A DNA stretch of 64,000 bases. Origin: Chlamydomonas sphaeroides. Its lineage: Eukaryota > Chlorophyta > Chlorophyceae > Chlamydomonadales > Chlamydomonadaceae. Of this stretch, positions 1 through 9,602 are shown one piece after another (the stretch's first letter is position 1; every line of letters begins with the position of its first letter). The notes below the pieces were generated by a model. It saw only the letters and a list, made by a program, of their open reading frames with translations, searched no databases and had not been told where the DNA came from. The position numbers and the translations under genes were made by a program. The stretch spans positions 48,941 through 112,940 of the forward strand of contig BDDC01000083.1 of the NCBI GenBank assembly GCA_001662425.1, given 5' to 3'.

Positions 1-3000
1 CCAAGCGCCCCCAACTTCGCTCTCGTGGGCGTGGGCGCTGCCGCCACGCAGCACGACGCCAAGACCACCGCCGCACAGGCCGCGTGGCTGCTCGCGACGT
101 GGGCCGGTTGCAGCAAAGCCGGCACCCACGGGGACAGCGGCGGAGGCAGCCGCGGCGACGAGGCCGCTGGGCTGGAGCCGGCCGCTGCCGACGGCGTTGT
201 GGCATGGCTGCAGGAGGGCGGCACGGTGGCGGAGGCCGGCGGCTCGCTGCGCCAGCCCACGGCGGTGGAGGCGGCCGCGGACGCGGCGCTGCGGGCCCGC
301 TGGCGGGCCGAGGCTGCTCGCAAGGGCCAGCCGGAGCTGTACAGCATGCGCTACCTGCAGCAGCTGCTGGCCGACCTGGGCACCAACATGAAGGCGCAGC
401 CGGTGGGGCCTTGGGGCTAGGGCTAGCTCGGCGGCTAGGGCGCTCGGCGGCAGCGCGCTGCCGACCTGGCAGCCCGATTCCACCCTTCTCCGGGCTCCGC
501 ATGCTAGATTCACGCTGCCACTGCCTGCGCGGGCTGTGCGTCCTGCCCATCCCCCTCCCGCAGGGCCTCGCCGGCATGCTGGGCGCCGGCAGCGGCGTGA
601 CGCTGCAGAACCTGACCCGCACCCGCCTGGCCAAGCTGCTGGGCGTGCGCCGCCTGCGCCGCAACCCCGCGCTGCATGGCGGCCCCGCGCTGTCCCGCGA
701 GCAGTCCCGCAACTCCATCCGGGCCAGCCCCAGCGGCCACCAGAGCCCGCGCGGCTCGTGCCACACGCCGCGCCAGGGCTCGATGTCCTGCAGCGGCGCG
801 CCGCCGGGCTACGGCAGCCAGGGCGGCGTGGCGCCGGGGCCGGGCGAGCGAGGCAGCGGCTCCACCGCCAGCCGCGATGCGTCGCACACAACGCAAGGCG
901 GCTCGCCCTTCGCCGCCGTCGCTGCCGCCGCTGCCTACGGCTACGGCCACGGGCCGTACTTCGGCACCCCCGGCTCCGGCGGCGGCGGCACGCACAGCCC
1001 TAGCGCACCGCGCTCCTCCGCGCCGGCTCCCGGTGCACGGCGCAGCATGGAGGTCCCTGCCGAGGGCCCGGATGGCGGGCATGCCTTTGGCGGCGCCAAT
1101 GGGGCCATGTTCTCAGTGACCGGCCCCGGCGGCATGGGACAGGCGGGGCGCGGCTCGCCGTCGCTCCCACGGGGCATGAGCAACGGCGGGCTGTTGTCGC
1201 CAGTGGACGGGCAGCTGTACAGGGTGGCCGAGCACCCCGCCGAACACCTGGCCGGCACCAGCGCCGATCGGTCGCTGCCCCTGCCCTGGGGCCCCGAGCG
1301 TTCCGCGCCCTCCAGCCCAGGCACCGGCGCCGGCGGCATGGCACCAGGCTACGGACCGCCGTACATTGGCGGCGGCGGCGGCGCCGTCAGCGCTGGCGGT
1401 GGCGGTCGGAGGATGCTGGCCGGGCCAGGGCCGTCGCCGCCGCTGCAGATCGTTGGCGGGGGCGGCGAGGAGCTCGGGACCCCGTCGGGGGGCCCTCAGG
1501 CTCGGTTCCGGAGCCAGATGCTGGTGCGGCACCGCTCCACCAGCCGGCTGGCGGGGGTGTCACACGCGAGTACGACACTGCCGACCGCCAGCCCTCCGCC
1601 GGCCAGCGGCGGCTCGGGCGTGGGCGGGATATCGTTGTCGCCCTTTGGCTTCCGGCGCGCACCCACCATGTCCGCAACACAGGTGGGAAAGGTGAGGCAT
1701 TGGGGTGGGGGAGGGATCGGTGAGGTCGGGGTCGTTTTAATCAGCCGAGAGCGGAGCAGACATGCTTGCCACCCGCTCCTGACGCGCTTCGCCGTTCCCA
1801 TTCGCGCACCCACCTGCCTCCCGCACACCCGCGACCACAGGTCAGCTTCGACGGCACGCAGAGCTTTTCAGCGGACCGCCGCTCCAATAGCGGCCGCGTC
1901 TCGCATGGCCGCCGCATGCTGGGCGCCGCCGGCCCGCAGGCTGCCGGCGGCCCTCCCGCGCCTCCCGCGGTGCCGCTGCTGCAGCGCAACAACAGCGCCG
2001 CCCGCATGCAGCTGCTGGTGGCCGCAGCCAGCTCGGCCTCGCGGCGGCGCAACCTCATGCTCGCCAGCGGCTCGCCTTCGGCCGCATCGGCCGGCAGCGA
2101 CCAGCAGTGGAACGGAGGGCGGCCCGGCAGCCCCTCCTCGGGCGGCGGCTACGGCTCCGGGCTGCACAAGGCCCACAGCGAGGCCATCCCACAGCTGCAG
2201 CTGGGCGCCATGGGGGCCATGGCAGGCGCCTCGCCGCGGACCGCCCGCCTCAGCCGGCCCAGCGGGCTAAGCGGCGCCAGCGTCACCGCCATGGCCCGAG
2301 CTGCGATAGTGTCGGTCGGCAGCGGGCTGTCCAATGCCGTCAGCGCGCCCGTGCCGGTGTCGGAGCCGTCGTCGCCGCGGACGTCCGCCGGCGCCTCGAT
2401 GGCTGCAGCAGCAGCTGGCGAGGAGACGGCGATGCGCCTCGCTGCCGCCGCGGCGTCGGCGGCGTCGGCTGCCGTCGCCTTGGCGGCGTCGGCAGCTGAC
2501 GCAAGCGGAGCCGCCGCGGCGGCCGACGCCATGGGCGCGGCGGCCGATAACGCGTCCAATAATCGCTTCCGCGGCAGCGGTGCCGGCGACGGCGCTTCCT
2601 CGCAGCTCGACAGTACCGGCGGCGGCCGCATGGGGCAGCTGGGCCCTGCGCCGCCGTCCCGACGGCTCACCGCAGCCGCCCGCCGCCGCTCCATCACCAT
2701 GCCCGACCTGCGGGTCAGCGGCCAGCTGCAAGTGGTGGGGTACGCGGGCAACGACGACGATGACGACGAGGAGGCGCTGGCCTTGCGGGCTGCCACCGCA
2801 GCGAGCGCCCTGGCCGGCCAGGGCGCCGGGTTCTTCAGCCAGTATGCTCCGGTACAGCAAGCACGGACATACCAGGGCATGTTGAACGAGTTCCGAGAGC
2901 TCGACGTACCCATAATCGCCGGTAACAGCCCCAGCCGGGCCCAGGCCAGCGGCTGGGGTCGGGGCGCGGGGCCTAGCGCTAGTGCGACTCTGCCGGTGCT

Positions 3001-3112
3001 TGGCGGCGGCGGCGGCGGCGGCGGCGCGCTCCTCCACTTGGGCGATGGCAGCGCGGACGACGGCCATGCGGGGCCGAGCTTTGGGCCGGACGGCACGGTC
3101 TCGCCTGTGTGA
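1..3112 (+). CDS. 3' part of a gene for a low-complexity (Gly/Ala/Ser/Pro-rich) protein, function unknown
   Basis: The gene enters from the left edge already open. Three exons join in phase 0: 1-402, 564-1691 and 1841-3112 (TGA). Introns are 403-563 (GTGGGG...CCCGCAG) and 1692-1840 (AAG|GTGAGG...CCACAG). They give about 933 residues without a start. Residues 1-200 look foldable, with an Ala-rich helix-like opening, then YLQQLLADLGTNM, then a basic stretch (RTRLAKLLGVRRLRR). The rest is disordered, with Gly and Ala runs, Ser-Pro and Ser-Arg clusters and one acidic run (DDDDDEE, near 2755). I do not recognise a family. The basic segment followed by a long disordered tail would suit a cytoplasmic tail of a membrane or signalling protein, but that is inference. 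Much longer open frames exist in other phases here because of GC content; this phase was chosen because it alone joins all three exons cleanly. Confidence 0.6.
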
Positions 3113-4713
3113 GGCCGCTGGGTACCGGCGCCCACGGCCCAGGTGGGGCTGGTGGGGGCCGTGGGGCAGCGACGAGTGCATGCGCCGCGCGCCGAGCCGC
3201 GAGGGCTCGGCCGGCTGGCTAGCGCGCCCCAGTGAGCGGACGCAAGGATGTGCGTGTGGAGTTATGACGCAGAAGTTACTGCAGCAATGCACGCTGGCGC
3301 GGCTCGTTGACGCAGAAGTCACTGCAGCAATGCACGCTGGGGCGGCTCGTTAGAGCCAGCTGGGGCCAGCCCCGGCGCGAGACGTAATGTTTGGCCATGC
3401 TTGGCCAGCACGCTTCAATACCGTACCGTATGCCATGCACGCGACATTGATGGAGGTATGTCCAGTGCCGAGGTCCGAGCGCGCAAGCGCGAGCGCGCCG
3501 CAACTGCTGGGTGTGCTGGCTGTGCTCGTTGCGGGGCATCTCTTGGGCCCAGCTCTGCCGTTCAGTCATGATTGCAGTCGTGTGGGTGATGTGCGTGAGT
3601 CCGTCTGCACTGCACTGGAAGCTTTGGCGGTGGCCCCTGCGAGCCCTGAACGGGCCCTGGCTTACGGCACTTCGCGGCCAAGAGCCTTTCGCTGCGTGTC
3701 GCAGCATTGGAGCCGTGAAGCGCATGGCTGGCCAAGGCCGGCCTCTGCCATGCACGTATTCTCGCGTCGCCCTTGACTGAACGGACCGTGTGTACAGCCG
3801 CCGTCGCTGACTGGCGTTTGAGGGCTGGTGCTGCGCAGCGGCGGACGTGAGCCTGCGTGGGTTGTGGGGGTGTGGTTTTTCACGGCAGGCCTTGCGTCAC
3901 GTTGCATGACGCCGGGGCAATAAGCTTGGACTTGCAGGGCCTCGGAGGGCGGTGTATGACGTCCGGTGAAATAAGCAGTGCTGGGCGTTTGGGCTCCGAT
4001 CTGCTGCCGCGCCCGCCACCCAGGGCCCTCGTGCCGGCTGCTACTTCCTGCCGTCGCGCCGTCGTGCTATTGTCGTACCGACACGGCCGTGCATGGCGGT
4101 GCGCGCTAGACATTCTAGCCCACACCAGGCCAGGTGCCGCACGCAACACGCGCACGGGCCGGGTGCTCGGGGCTTGGTGGCGGCACGGCGGGCGGGGGCC
4201 GCTGCTGTCCTGTGGCTCCTGCCGCCGCTAGCGCGAGGCCCCTGGGCGCTGGCATCACTTGCCTCCGCCGGGTGGTGCTGTCTCCAAACGGCCGCATGCA
4301 GAGGAATGACGCGAGCCAGACACATACTCGCCGCGCTGGGCGCGCTACACGAGGCTGCGCTGCGCGTTCCTCGTTGTCGCCCGCAAGGCCGGGAGCTGGG
4401 CGGCCGCAAGGCCGGGACATGCGAGGCCGCAGGGCTGGGAGCTGCGGCGGGCCATGGTCGATGGAGATGGAAGGCCCCGAGGGCCCTGATGTGCACTGGG
4501 CGCACGCCAGCATGCACATGATGCGTCACTGGTGGGCATAGCATGCAAGCATGTGCAAGCATGGCTGACCGCTGCGCCGCTCCTCCGCCCTAGCTGCGGC
4601 AGGATCTATCCGTGTGGTGGAACGGGTGATGGGTCAGCAGCTCAGCGCCCCGCCTAGCCACCGCAGCTGGTGACGTTCCACATTCCTGCGTGCTGAGCTT
4701 GGGGTGTCCGCAC
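3113..4713. other. Intergenic, no gene seen
   Basis: This holds the presumed 3' UTR of the upstream gene, a 43-bp tandem duplication (3266-3351) and otherwise unstructured GC-rich sequence. Open frames on both strands lack splice logic or recognisable protein motifs. Similarity to the repeat-domain family begins abruptly at about 4714. Confidence 0.6.
3266..3351. repeat. 43-bp tandem duplication, two copies
   Basis: Copies are 3266-3308 and 3309-3351, each beginning GACGCAGAAG and ending GCGGCTCGTT, differing at two positions. It lies about 150 bp beyond the stop codon of the first gene, so probably in its 3' UTR. Confidence 0.9.
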
Positions 4714-6450
4714 CCTCCAGCGCTTTAAGGTGTCGCTGTACGGACTTTTGGGCTACACAATGATCCAAGGCACCGCGCAGCTCAACAATGCGTTGCAGCT
4801 GCGGCCAGGGCATACTGTCCGCCTGGCGCGCCGCTCCGACGGCCCAGTGGTCGTGGTCGAGTCTAAGCTGCTGGCAGAGCCCTTCCTCACAATCTGCCCC
4901 AGTGGCGTCATTGCAGGCGGGCCGGCGGCTCTGCAGTCGGCCTTCGGCGCTGCCGCCGTAGACACCGCCGCGTCCTCGGGCAGCGTGCAGGCGGCGGAGG
5001 TGTGGGTTCCGCAGCCGCCGGATGGCCGCCTGCGCCGCGTCCCCGTGGGGCTGCAGCCCAGCCCTGACGGCGGCGTCGTGCTGCGGACGGGCGCGCTGGC
5101 GCGCGTGCTGGCGCTGCGGCAGGGGGCTTCCCTGCGGCTGCAGCGGTTTCAGGACGGGCGGGTGAAGGTGGCGGAGCCCGTTGCGGATGCCGCAATGCCG
5201 GAGGCGAGCGTGACGAAAATCGACACAGAGGCCGGCCGCCCCCAAGTCGGCAGTCGTGGCCGCAACCTAGTTGGCTTTGTGGCCCTCCTCGGGGCATTCC
5301 GCCCGGCCTTGGTAGAGGCGCTAGCCACCGGCAGAGGCCAAACAGCGGAGCTGTGGGCTCGTCCGGCAGGCGCCGAGCAGCTGCAGCGCTACCCGGTGCA
5401 GCTAACACCCTACGGTGCCGACAGATCAAGCTGCCATGTCACCAGCACCTCTGGCCTGGAGTCGGCGCTGCAGCTGCAGCCCGGAGACGCCCTTGCCCTG
5501 CGCACGCTGCCGGACGGGCGTGTGGAGGTGTCCCCGGCGCCGGCGGACGCCGCTCCCGGGCCGGGCCTGGCAACAGGCAGCCCGCGGGCGCTGCAGGTTG
5601 GGGCTAGCGGCCGGACTCTTCACGGACCCGCAACCTTGCGCGCTGTGTTCGGGCCGTTCGGGCCGGCGGTGGAGCTGTGGGTGCGGATGCCGCGCTCCGA
5701 GCAGCTGCAGGCCGTCCGTTTGTCGCTCACGCTTATTACAAGCTAGAACGAAGTCAAAGGAGGAGTATCTGTAACCTGCGTAAACGTGAATTCATCGATA
5801 TCTCCTGCGTAGTCTGGAATGAAAGGTGACGGCAGGCAGGCCACAAGGCCGAAGACAGGAGTGCGCCTGTGCGGCATACCTGAGCGCGGAACGGCGCGTT
5901 ATCCGGCCAACCATGTTTTGGGGGGTCCGTTAGCTGCTACTGGCGCGGGGCCATGACATCCCAGCCCAACCCAACGCAATGGGGAACGAACCTGTGGAAT
6001 GGGGTTGGCGCGCAGCGACTTGGTCAGGAGAAGTCATGATGCGCGGCGTCGAGTTGCAGGCAAGTAGCAGCCGGCGGAACGGCGATGTCCAAGCTATCCC
6101 CGCGCCAGCAGCAGTGTGTAGAATGTCTTGGAGCACGCGCTGCAGGCTGCGCGCTGATCCCGGTAGCTCTGCGGGCCGTGCTGCCGCCGCTGTCGCCGGG
6201 CGAGGAGGTGCTCGTCAGGGCGCTGCCGGACGGCCGAATTGAGCTGGTGTCCCCGCAGCCGCTGGCGGAGGCGGAGGAGCCGCGCCAGCGCGTGACGCTG
6301 ATACACGCACCTCGAGCAAAGCAGCGCGGCACTGCCGACGTCTCCAAGAAGGTCCCTAGGCTCAGAACTGGCGGCGCAAGGGCTATCTATGGGGGCATCC
6401 GTCTCTGTCGTGACAGGTGATGGCGAGGTGACGGGCAGACGCAGCCACAG
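4714..6450 (+). pseudogene. Family member A: truncated and interrupted repeat-domain gene
   Basis: This is a relic of the same gene family as 9603-11762 (B) and 12748-14688 (C). Homology starts abruptly inside the first repeat (LQRFKVSLYG) with no start codon or upstream exon, so the 5' end is missing. It runs open through three repeats to 5734. There a 392-bp foreign segment (5735-6126) brings a stop (LTLITS*), and the family sequence resumes at 6127 (AGCALIPVALR, then LSPGEEVLVRALPDGR). It decays after about 6330 and fades near 6450, lacking the C-terminal WLAAQGA/GDELVL domain. Some segments match B base for base and others match C, so it is a mosaic. Unlikely to encode a functional product; a truncated protein from 4730 to 5746 cannot be excluded without transcripts. 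Confidence 0.82.
5735..6126. other. 392-bp insertion in family member A, flanked by CTT
   Basis: Aligning A with C puts the junction exactly between CACGCTT and GGAGCACG. A carries CTT at 5732-5734 and again at 6127-6129, consistent with a 3-bp target duplication. The insert begins ATTACAAGCT and ends GTAGAATGT. I see no convincing terminal inverted repeats, no GT...AG borders that would make it an intron, and no coding content. It is therefore probably a small non-autonomous mobile element or a repair insertion; which one is undecided. Confidence 0.7.
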
Positions 6451-7020
6451 CGTGAGGCGAGTCACCCACACATCGGAACACGTGCATCGTCAAGGCGCGT
6501 GGAACACAGTACAGCTGCGCCACCATGTGCTTGCCGCGGCCCCAAGGCATTCCAAAGCGGCTGGCGCTGACAGCCGTTTGGCCGCTGTGTGCCTCTTGAC
6601 GACCCGGCGCACCCATCTGCCCTCCGATGATGTGCCGTGAAAGCATGTCCGGCTGAAGTCAGCGCCCCGTACAACAGCTGCCATGGACTTAAATCCACAA
6701 CGAACAGAATGGAGCCACGAAACGGGGATGGAGCGGGGTTACATCCTCCCACATGGAGGCAGCCCTCGAGCGGGCCCAAAACGTGCGCCCGGCAGAGGAG
6801 CAAGCGTCCGTGGGCAGCACCTTGGCGCTGCCCGTGCGCAGTCAGGCCAAGGCCCTCGCGACAACCACCACGCAACACGCGCGCGGTGCCATGCCGGCGT
6901 CGCCCCTTGCACCCCGCGCCCTGCAAGTGGGGCATGCGGTGGCGCGCAGCCGCCGCCACTGCCCCATCTCGCTCCCCCGATCAGCACTGCTCAGTCGCAG
7001 TCCACTCAATCTCCTCTGCT
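6451..7020. other. Intergenic, includes presumed 3' UTR of eL43
   Basis: No gene seen. The right part lies downstream of the eL43 stop (minus strand) and carries a TGTAA element. Open frames here are not supported by motifs. Confidence 0.5.
6739..6743 (-). terminator. Candidate polyadenylation signal TGTAA for eL43
   Basis: TGTAA on the minus strand, 278 bases past the eL43 stop codon. TGTAA is the usual poly(A) signal of chlorophycean algae. It is the only such element I found in this stretch; no 3' end data are available. Confidence 0.45.
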
Positions 7021-8037
7021 TTAGGCCTCAACCTGCTCGCGGAGACGGCGGATCGTCGACCGGACGGTGACCGACGAAGCGGTGCTGCGGGAGGGGGTGG
7101 GGCAGGGAGCGCGGGGCAAGGGCAGGGCGTGCGTGTCTGGAGGGGCGCCCGTGTTGCTGGCCGCGAACCCAAAGCGCCGCAGTCCGCTCGACCGCCAGTC
7201 CAGGGCATGCGATTGAACTCTGCGCTCGGCAAATCAGGTACTATTGCCAAGGCCGGGGCCGCCGGCGATAGCCCACGTCAGCGCCCGCGCCCACTAGCAC
7301 AGCGACACCGCAAGCCAGGACGGCCGGCGCGCGGGCCCTGCGTTTTCCAGTTTGGAAGGCCTCGTGCTCGTGGCAGTGAAGAGCAGCTGGCGCCCGCGCC
7401 CGGGCACTTCCACGTGACCGGTCGCAGCGGTACCGCTCGCGCGCCGCCTCCTTGGTCGGCTCGCCGGGCGCTGCTGCATCGTGACGCCCAACCCCGGGCG
7501 CAGCCCCCGCAACCACGCTGCTCTCACTTCAGCGTGTAGGCGCCGCCGGCCTGGACCTTGCCGCAGGCCTTGCAGCCCCAGATGCCCACAGCCTGGCGCT
7601 TCATCGCGTACTGTGGGGCAAGGGGACCAGCGATGTTTGCCCATGAACAAGTCAGGAACGCGAATGGCCCCTCAAGATGTATGCTGGCGCTCCACTAATG
7701 CAGCTACTTCCAAACAGCAGTGCGCTTGGCGACTAGCGCACCTGCAGGCGTCAAGCCACATTGAGACTTCTCCCCGGCGGCGGCAATCCCTGGGACCCCT
7801 GAGCGTGTACGCACCTTGCCGCAGAAGTGGCAGAAGTACTTGGAGTGCTGGCTGACCTCCATCTTCTTAATCACCTTCCGGAGACTCGCACCATAGCGAG
7901 TACCGTACTTGCCGACGATGCCGACCTTCTTGGTGCGCTTCGACTGCGGTCAGGAGAAGCGCGGGGCTAAAGTTGGCGGACGGCGGTCGCAATTGCGGCT
8001 GCCGGCTGCTGAGGCCAAATTGTTGTGAGCGCACCAT
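7021..8037 (-). CDS. RPL37A: 60S ribosomal protein eL43 (L37a)
   Basis: This encodes a zinc-ribbon protein of the cytosolic large ribosomal subunit. Four coding exons on the minus strand are 8035-8037 (only the ATG), 7815-7943, 7528-7610 and 7021-7084 (TAA); a non-coding leader presumably precedes the ATG. All introns are GT-AG and phases agree (0, 0, 2). The product is 92 residues, the length of human L37a. It opens M-SKRTKKVGIVGKYGTRYG. The zinc ligands are C39-x2-C42 (CHFC) and C57-x2-C60 (CKAC), followed by VQAGGAYTLNTASS and a basic end (STIRRLREQVEA). The start is set by family identity: ATG directly abuts GTGCGC, leaving Met alone on its exon. It lies among the repeat-domain genes on the opposite strand with no functional link expected. 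Coding looks intact. Confidence 0.97.
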
Positions 8038-9602
8038 GATTGCACACCGTGTGAAAGGGAGAGGAAGGAACCTTGCGCTAGCGAGTCAGTATTGACCAGG
8101 GGGAACGCGCAATCGGATGGGCGAGCAAAGGGCGCCCAAGTCGCTTGGCCAGCCATGCAACTAGGCATCACATAAATCCATTTGCAGGTTTAAGATGTTG
8201 ACACAACCATTTACGCTCGTGCTGTGCACCCAGACCCTCGGGTCGCACCGCATCCTGCGCGTTCCCGCTACATCGGCTGCTGGCTTCATCACAGCAGCCT
8301 GCTTGTGACGAAGGCCATCAATGAGGCCACCTCGCACCGGTGCTATGCTCACTGCGCAGGAGGGGCTCGTGATCATCCCAACTGTGCAGTAGGCTGCTGA
8401 GCAGTGAATTGTGCGCTGGGGGCCCACGGGAGCGCATGACAGCATGACAGCCGCCTATGTCGCTAGAAGGTGGCGCACGCAGCCCGCGGGGCGCGCACCT
8501 GGGCCCAGACGACCGCCCTCAAGCGCCCATGCTCCGCTAGTGCCCGGTCGTGCGCTATCTTCTATCAGTGCGCGCTTCCGTGCAGCCCTCCTGGGCAGCG
8601 CCGGGACTAGGCTTAGATTAACACCCCCGGAAGTCAAGAGTGCCTGCTTAACAACCGTCAAGGAGAACTTGTTACGCGACAGCGCATACTGGCGCACAGG
8701 AGCTCCAGCGCCGCGCTGCCCCAGCAGCCGTTGATGGGCTAGCCTGACTTCCAGCATTTCCCATTAGAAGCGGGGCTGCTGGGTACCGCGCGTGGAGTGG
8801 TGAGCGCCGCATGAGTATAGAGAGCTAGGGTGGAGAGCGTGGCTAGGGATTGAGGAGGGCGGCGGGGACAGGAAGGGATAAGAGCAGGCAATTAACGCAT
8901 GCAGTGTGCTGCGGTGCAGGAGCAGCAGCGCCGGGTAGGCGGCGGTAGCTTGAATCTGCCTGCCGTGAGTAGGCTTGCCGGTGCCTAAGTTGCACCAGGG
9001 GAGAGTTTCCCTGAGTTGCGCAGCAGGATGCCAGTGAGGCCATGACTATGTCATGCGGCCGTTGTCTGTTGCCGGCCGTTGTCCGTTGCGTGGCGTTCTA
9101 CGGGGGCAGGGAGGTGCTGGCGCACGGGCTTGCGTGTACGGCCACACACGACCCTGCTCCGCGTGCTCTGGCCAGCATCAGTAAGACATCAGCGACAACG
9201 AACGACATCCAACATGATTGGAGGTCGTGCGTTGGTAGTCGTGCGTTGCTGGGCCGCAGCAGGGTTGTTTTCGCGCGACCCGGCCCATGTTTGCACACCT
9301 GGTCTGCAAGCTTGCTTCAGCGCCCACGAGTTCTAGATCACACGTCCACAACGCTGAGGTGCGCGAACGGGCGGCCTTGGTTCTGGCGCGGTAAAGGGAT
9401 GCGCTATCGTATCAACACGTAGTTATGTCGCGCCTTCCGCCTTGCAGGCCTGCGTGTCACTGCGCGTTCGAGCTAGCCGGCCTGGTTCAGCGTCAGGCGG
9501 GTGTTCGCTGGCCTCCGGGACCCCGGATGCGGCGCCCGCGCGGCCAGCGGTACGGCCGATGGTCGCGCAGCCGGACCGAGCATAGGCCGGCGCCGTGTAG
9601 CC
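8038..9602. other. Intergenic: eL43 promoter side and upstream region of family member B
   Basis: The left end should hold the eL43 promoter and 5' leader (minus strand), the right end the promoter of gene B (plus strand). No TATA-like or other site stands out to me, and no protein-coding segment is supported. Confidence 0.5.

Noticed and set aside
84..563. Long open frame that would read through the first intron of the leftmost gene
   Set aside because: It covers an intron with clean GT and CAG borders. Before 564 it encodes Arg/Gly-rich shadow sequence out of phase with the exon 1-402.
5735..6126. The interruption in family member A being an intron
   Set aside because: No GT donor or AG acceptor at the exact junctions, the other members have no intron there, and the segment is flanked by a CTT duplication.
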